7,892 bases of DNA. It comes from an uncultured Prevotella sp. (GTDB taxonomy: Bacteria; Bacteroidota; Bacteroidia; Bacteroidales; Bacteroidaceae). The first letter of the stretch is position 1, and each line of letters opens with the position of its first letter. The stretch covers positions 1-7,892 of the forward strand of contig URCI01000077.1 of assembly GCA_900546345.1 (NCBI GenBank). The letters are read 5' to 3'. Positions 5,672 through 7,892 of this stretch are shown here, piece by piece. The position numbers and the translations under genes are program-made. The notes below the pieces were generated by a model, which was given only the letters and a program-made list of their open reading frames with translations, was not told where the DNA came from and did no database searches.

Positions 5672-7702
5672 ATGTATAGCAAAGAAGAATTATTAGCTAA
5701 GGATACTTCTGAATTGGAAGATATTGCTCGGCAATTAGGTATAGAGCCTCAACAAGATGCTCCGAAGGAGGAAGTCATCTATACCATTCTTGACAAGCAA
5801 GCATACGACAGTAGTCATTCGACAGCTACAGGCAAGAGAAAGCGTGTCAGGATAACGTCACCGGAGACAGATTACGTGTATTCCGTCAATGGAAAGAATG
5901 GCGAAAATCTTGATACCAAGAGAAATAAGAAGCCGGTCGAGAATACTTTGTTCTCAAACAACTATGATCCTCAAGCAAACGCCGATACCGTGAAGGAAAC
6001 AACACCGAGCAATGATGCCACTCCCAATGGAAGTGAAGGGAAAACCTTATTTCAACAGGTAGAAGCACTCAAACAAGAGCTCAACAGCCTTCCCAAGCAT
6101 CGTGGCCCCAAGACTAAACAGGAGAAGGAGATCATTGACAGAATCAATTCATTGCAAAAACAGATCGACATTGCTGCCGAAAATGTAAATGAGAAGGCAA
6201 AGGAGGAGGAAAAGAACGACAGCAACGCCGTCAATTCCAACTCAGCCAATAACGAAATGGTTCCAGAAGAGGCATTTGCCTCCGAGCGCGCAAATACCGA
6301 GAACGCCGCTCAAGATAATAGCATACTGACCAAACTTCAGGAGAAGGCCAACGAGCACAACAAGCAGCAGGACATTGCTGAAAATGCCGAGGATAAGGTA
6401 TGGGAGGGAGATCCCGGAGACGGCACCGACTTTATTCCTATTGTAGACCTTCCTATTGAAGATCAAGGGATGACTCCAACATATGATATGTTTGATAATC
6501 CGACAACCCCATACAATGATTATTCCGCCCCCGATTATGCAGAAGACGAAGAACAGCAAGAAGCCAACGCTTCCTACAACTTCGATGATATCATTTCTGC
6601 CAATGGCGTGTTGGAAATCATGCCGGACGGCTATGGATTCCTACGCTCGAGCGACTATAACTATCTTTCTTCACCAGACGACATCTATGTCTCTGTCAAC
6701 CAAATCAAACACTATGGTCTGAAAACGGGTGATGTAGTGCAATGCCACGTGAGACCGCCGAAAGAAGGAGAAAAATACTTCCCGCTCACCTCCATCGACT
6801 CTATCAATGGCCGAAATCCCTCAGAAGTAAGAGACCGCATTCCGTTTGAGCATCTCACCCCACTCTTCCCAGAAGAAAAGTTCACACTTTGTGGAGATCC
6901 CAAGACCACCAACCTTTCTACCCGCATCGTAGACCTTTTCTCCCCTATAGGCAAAGGACAGCGTGCGCTCATCGTGGCTCAACCGAAGACCGGTAAAACG
7001 ATTTTGATGAAGAACATTGCCAATGCCATCGCTTCCAATCATCCCGAAGCCTACCTGATGATGTTGCTCATCGACGAACGCCCGGAGGAGGTTACCGACA
7101 TGGCAAGAACCGTCAATGCAGAAGTGATTGCCTCAACCTTTGACGAGCCCGCAGAGCGCCACGTCAAGATAGCCGGTATCGTGTTGGAAAAAGCCAAGCG
7201 AATGGTTGAGTGCGGACATGATGTGGTCATCTTCCTTGACTCCATCACACGACTGGCACGTGCCTACAACACCGTTTCACCAGCCAGCGGCAAAGTCCTT
7301 ACGGGTGGTGTTGATGCCAATGCCCTGCAGAAGCCCAAGCGCTTCTTTGGCGCCGCCCGCAACATAGAAGGCGGTGGTTCCCTCACTATCATTGCCACTG
7401 CACTGATCGACACAGGCAGCAAAATGGACGAAGTCATCTTTGAGGAATTCAAGGGTACAGGCAATATGGAGTTACAGCTCGACCGTTCGTTGTCCAACAA
7501 GCGTATCTTCCCTGCTGTCAACCTTGTAGCATCCAGCACGCGTCGTGATGATCTGTTGCAAGACAAGACAACATTGCAACGTATGTGGATCTTACGCAAG
7601 TTCATCTCAGACATGAATCCTATGGAAGCCATGAACACCATCCATGACAAAATGGAACGGACAAAGGACAATGCAGAATTTCTGGCATCCATGAATGATT
7701 AA
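5672..7702 (+). CDS. rho: Transcription termination factor Rho, with a large N-terminal insert
   Basis: A hexameric RNA-dependent ATPase that loads on nascent RNA and dislodges RNA polymerase. The Rho N-terminal helical domain is at 1-43 (SELEDIARQLGIE). The cold-shock-type primary RNA-binding domain is at about 305-380 (GVLEIMPDGYGFLRSSDYNY). The RecA-like motor follows: P-loop AQPKTGKT 436-443, catalytic Glu469 and Arg470 in LIDERPEEV, Walker B FLDS with Asp523, Q-loop SGKVLTGG near 539-546, R-loop Lys584 in GSKMDEV, and arginine finger Arg624. Residues equivalent to E. coli bicyclomycin contacts (Arg470, Ser524, Gly595) are kept. At 676 residues it is about 257 longer than E. coli Rho (419). 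The excess is a charged, Asn/Glu/Lys-rich insert at about 46-303, with a basic patch GKRKRVRI (54-61), a likely coiled-coil stretch (about 125-182) and an acidic end (about 284-298). A comparable disordered insert in Bacteroides thetaiotaomicron Rho drives phase separation. The N-terminal third uses A/T-richer codons than the motor. Confidence 0.97.
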   Translation: MYSKEELLAKDTSELEDIARQLGIEPQQDAPKEEVIYTILDKQAYDSSHSTATGKRKRVRITSPETDYVYSVNGKNGENLDTKRNKKPVENTLFSNNYDPQANADTVKETTPSNDATPNGSEGKTLFQQVEALKQELNSLPKHRGPKTKQEKEIIDRINSLQKQIDIAAENVNEKAKEEEKNDSNAVNSNSANNEMVPEEAFASERANTENAAQDNSILTKLQEKANEHNKQQDIAENAEDKVWEGDPGDGTDFIPIVDLPIEDQGMTPTYDMFDNPTTPYNDYSAPDYAEDEEQQEANASYNFDDIISANGVLEIMPDGYGFLRSSDYNYLSSPDDIYVSVNQIKHYGLKTGDVVQCHVRPPKEGEKYFPLTSIDSINGRNPSEVRDRIPFEHLTPLFPEEKFTLCGDPKTTNLSTRIVDLFSPIGKGQRALIVAQPKTGKTILMKNIANAIASNHPEAYLMMLLIDERPEEVTDMARTVNAEVIASTFDEPAERHVKIAGIVLEKAKRMVECGHDVVIFLDSITRLARAYNTVSPASGKVLTGGVDANALQKPKRFFGAARNIEGGGSLTIIATALIDTGSKMDEVIFEEFKGTGNMELQLDRSLSNKRIFPAVNLVASSTRRDDLLQDKTTLQRMWILRKFISDMNPMEAMNTIHDKMERTKDNAEFLASMND

Positions 7703-7730
7703 AGAAATTTAGAAAAAAGATAACGAAAAG

Positions 7731-7762
7731 TTTGGTAGGTACCTAAAAAAAGTGTACCTTTG
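7731..7762 (+). promoter_or_regulatory. tRNA-Lys promoter, complete -33/-7 pair
   Basis: TTTG at 7731-7734 and TACCTTTG at 7755-7762 are separated by 20 bp, the expected layout for the Bacteroidota housekeeping sigma factor. This is the best-formed promoter in the window. Transcription would start near 7769, leaving a precursor leader of about 50 nt before the tRNA. Confidence 0.85.
7736..7745. promoter_or_regulatory. 10-bp palindrome inside the tRNA promoter spacer
   Basis: TAGGTACCTA is a perfect palindrome located between the -33 and -7 boxes. Its position would suit an operator, but it is short and may be chance; no second copy was noticed at the other promoters. Confidence 0.3.
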
Positions 7763-7818
7763 CACTCGCAATTCCAAAAACAGTACGTTGAGGATAGCAA
7801 CAACAAGTCATAAAGAGA

Positions 7819-7891
7819 GCGCCCTTAGCTCAGCTGGTAGAGCAACTGACTCTTAATCAGTGGGTCTAGGGTTCGAGTCCCTAAGGGCGCA
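7819..7891 (+). tRNA. tRNA-Lys, anticodon CTT
   Basis: A complete 73-nt cloverleaf. The acceptor stem is GCGCCCT (7819-7825) with AGGGCGC (7884-7890). The D arm is GCTC/GAGC. The anticodon stem is ACTGA/TCAGT around the loop CTCTTAA, with anticodon CTT at 7852-7854. There is a 5-nt variable loop, and the T arm is TAGGG-TTCGAGT-CCCTA. The discriminator is A (7891). The window ends one base later on C, so whether CCA is encoded cannot be seen. It reads AAG codons, which are frequent in the neighbouring rpsA. Its own promoter lies 57 bp upstream. Confidence 0.97.
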
Positions 7892-7892
7892 C

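Overview
The window reads as chromosomal DNA of a Bacteroidota bacterium, most likely Bacteroidales and probably Prevotella-like. Four things point there. Promoters carry the Bacteroidota -7 box TAnnTTTG; the identical decamer TACCTTTGCA precedes rpsA, rho and the tRNA gene. Coding starts follow A/T-rich leaders with no Shine-Dalgarno sequence. Rho carries a very large, charged, asparagine-rich insert after its N-terminal domain, as known from Bacteroides. Ribosomal protein S1 has the Bacteroidota-style C-terminal tail. The genus is inference; the phylum-level call is fairly firm.

Layout. On the minus strand, from 2896 down to 1, lie rarA (AAA+ fork-maintenance ATPase), a D-2-hydroxyacid dehydrogenase of the glycerate dehydrogenase type, and a UPF0126/TRIC-family membrane protein that runs off the left edge. 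Gaps between them are about 106 and 81 bp, so they could be co-transcribed, but nothing proves an operon. A 685-bp divergent intergenic region (2897-3581) follows. It holds the rarA promoter, an 8-bp-periodic GC-rich repeat array, a 68-bp stretch with no G or C, two perfect 43-bp direct repeats that are inverted relative to the first array, and the rpsA promoter and leader. On the plus strand come rpsA (six S1 domains), two consecutive 3' hairpins of which the second is a textbook intrinsic terminator, a leader with a strong 9-bp stem-loop, rho (676 aa), and a tRNA-Lys(CTT) gene with its own promoter at the right edge.

How the parts work together. The right half is information-processing housekeeping: S1 recruits mRNA to the ribosome, Rho terminates transcription, and the tRNA decodes AAG. 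Each of these three units has its own TACCTTTGCA promoter core. The left half is DNA maintenance (RarA) next to small-molecule metabolism and a membrane protein.

I found no convincing new multi-gene system. The most interesting material is non-coding or internal: the inverted repeat cassette around an A/T-only core, the hairpins in the rho and rpsA leaders, the double hairpin after rpsA, and the large low-complexity insert in Rho.
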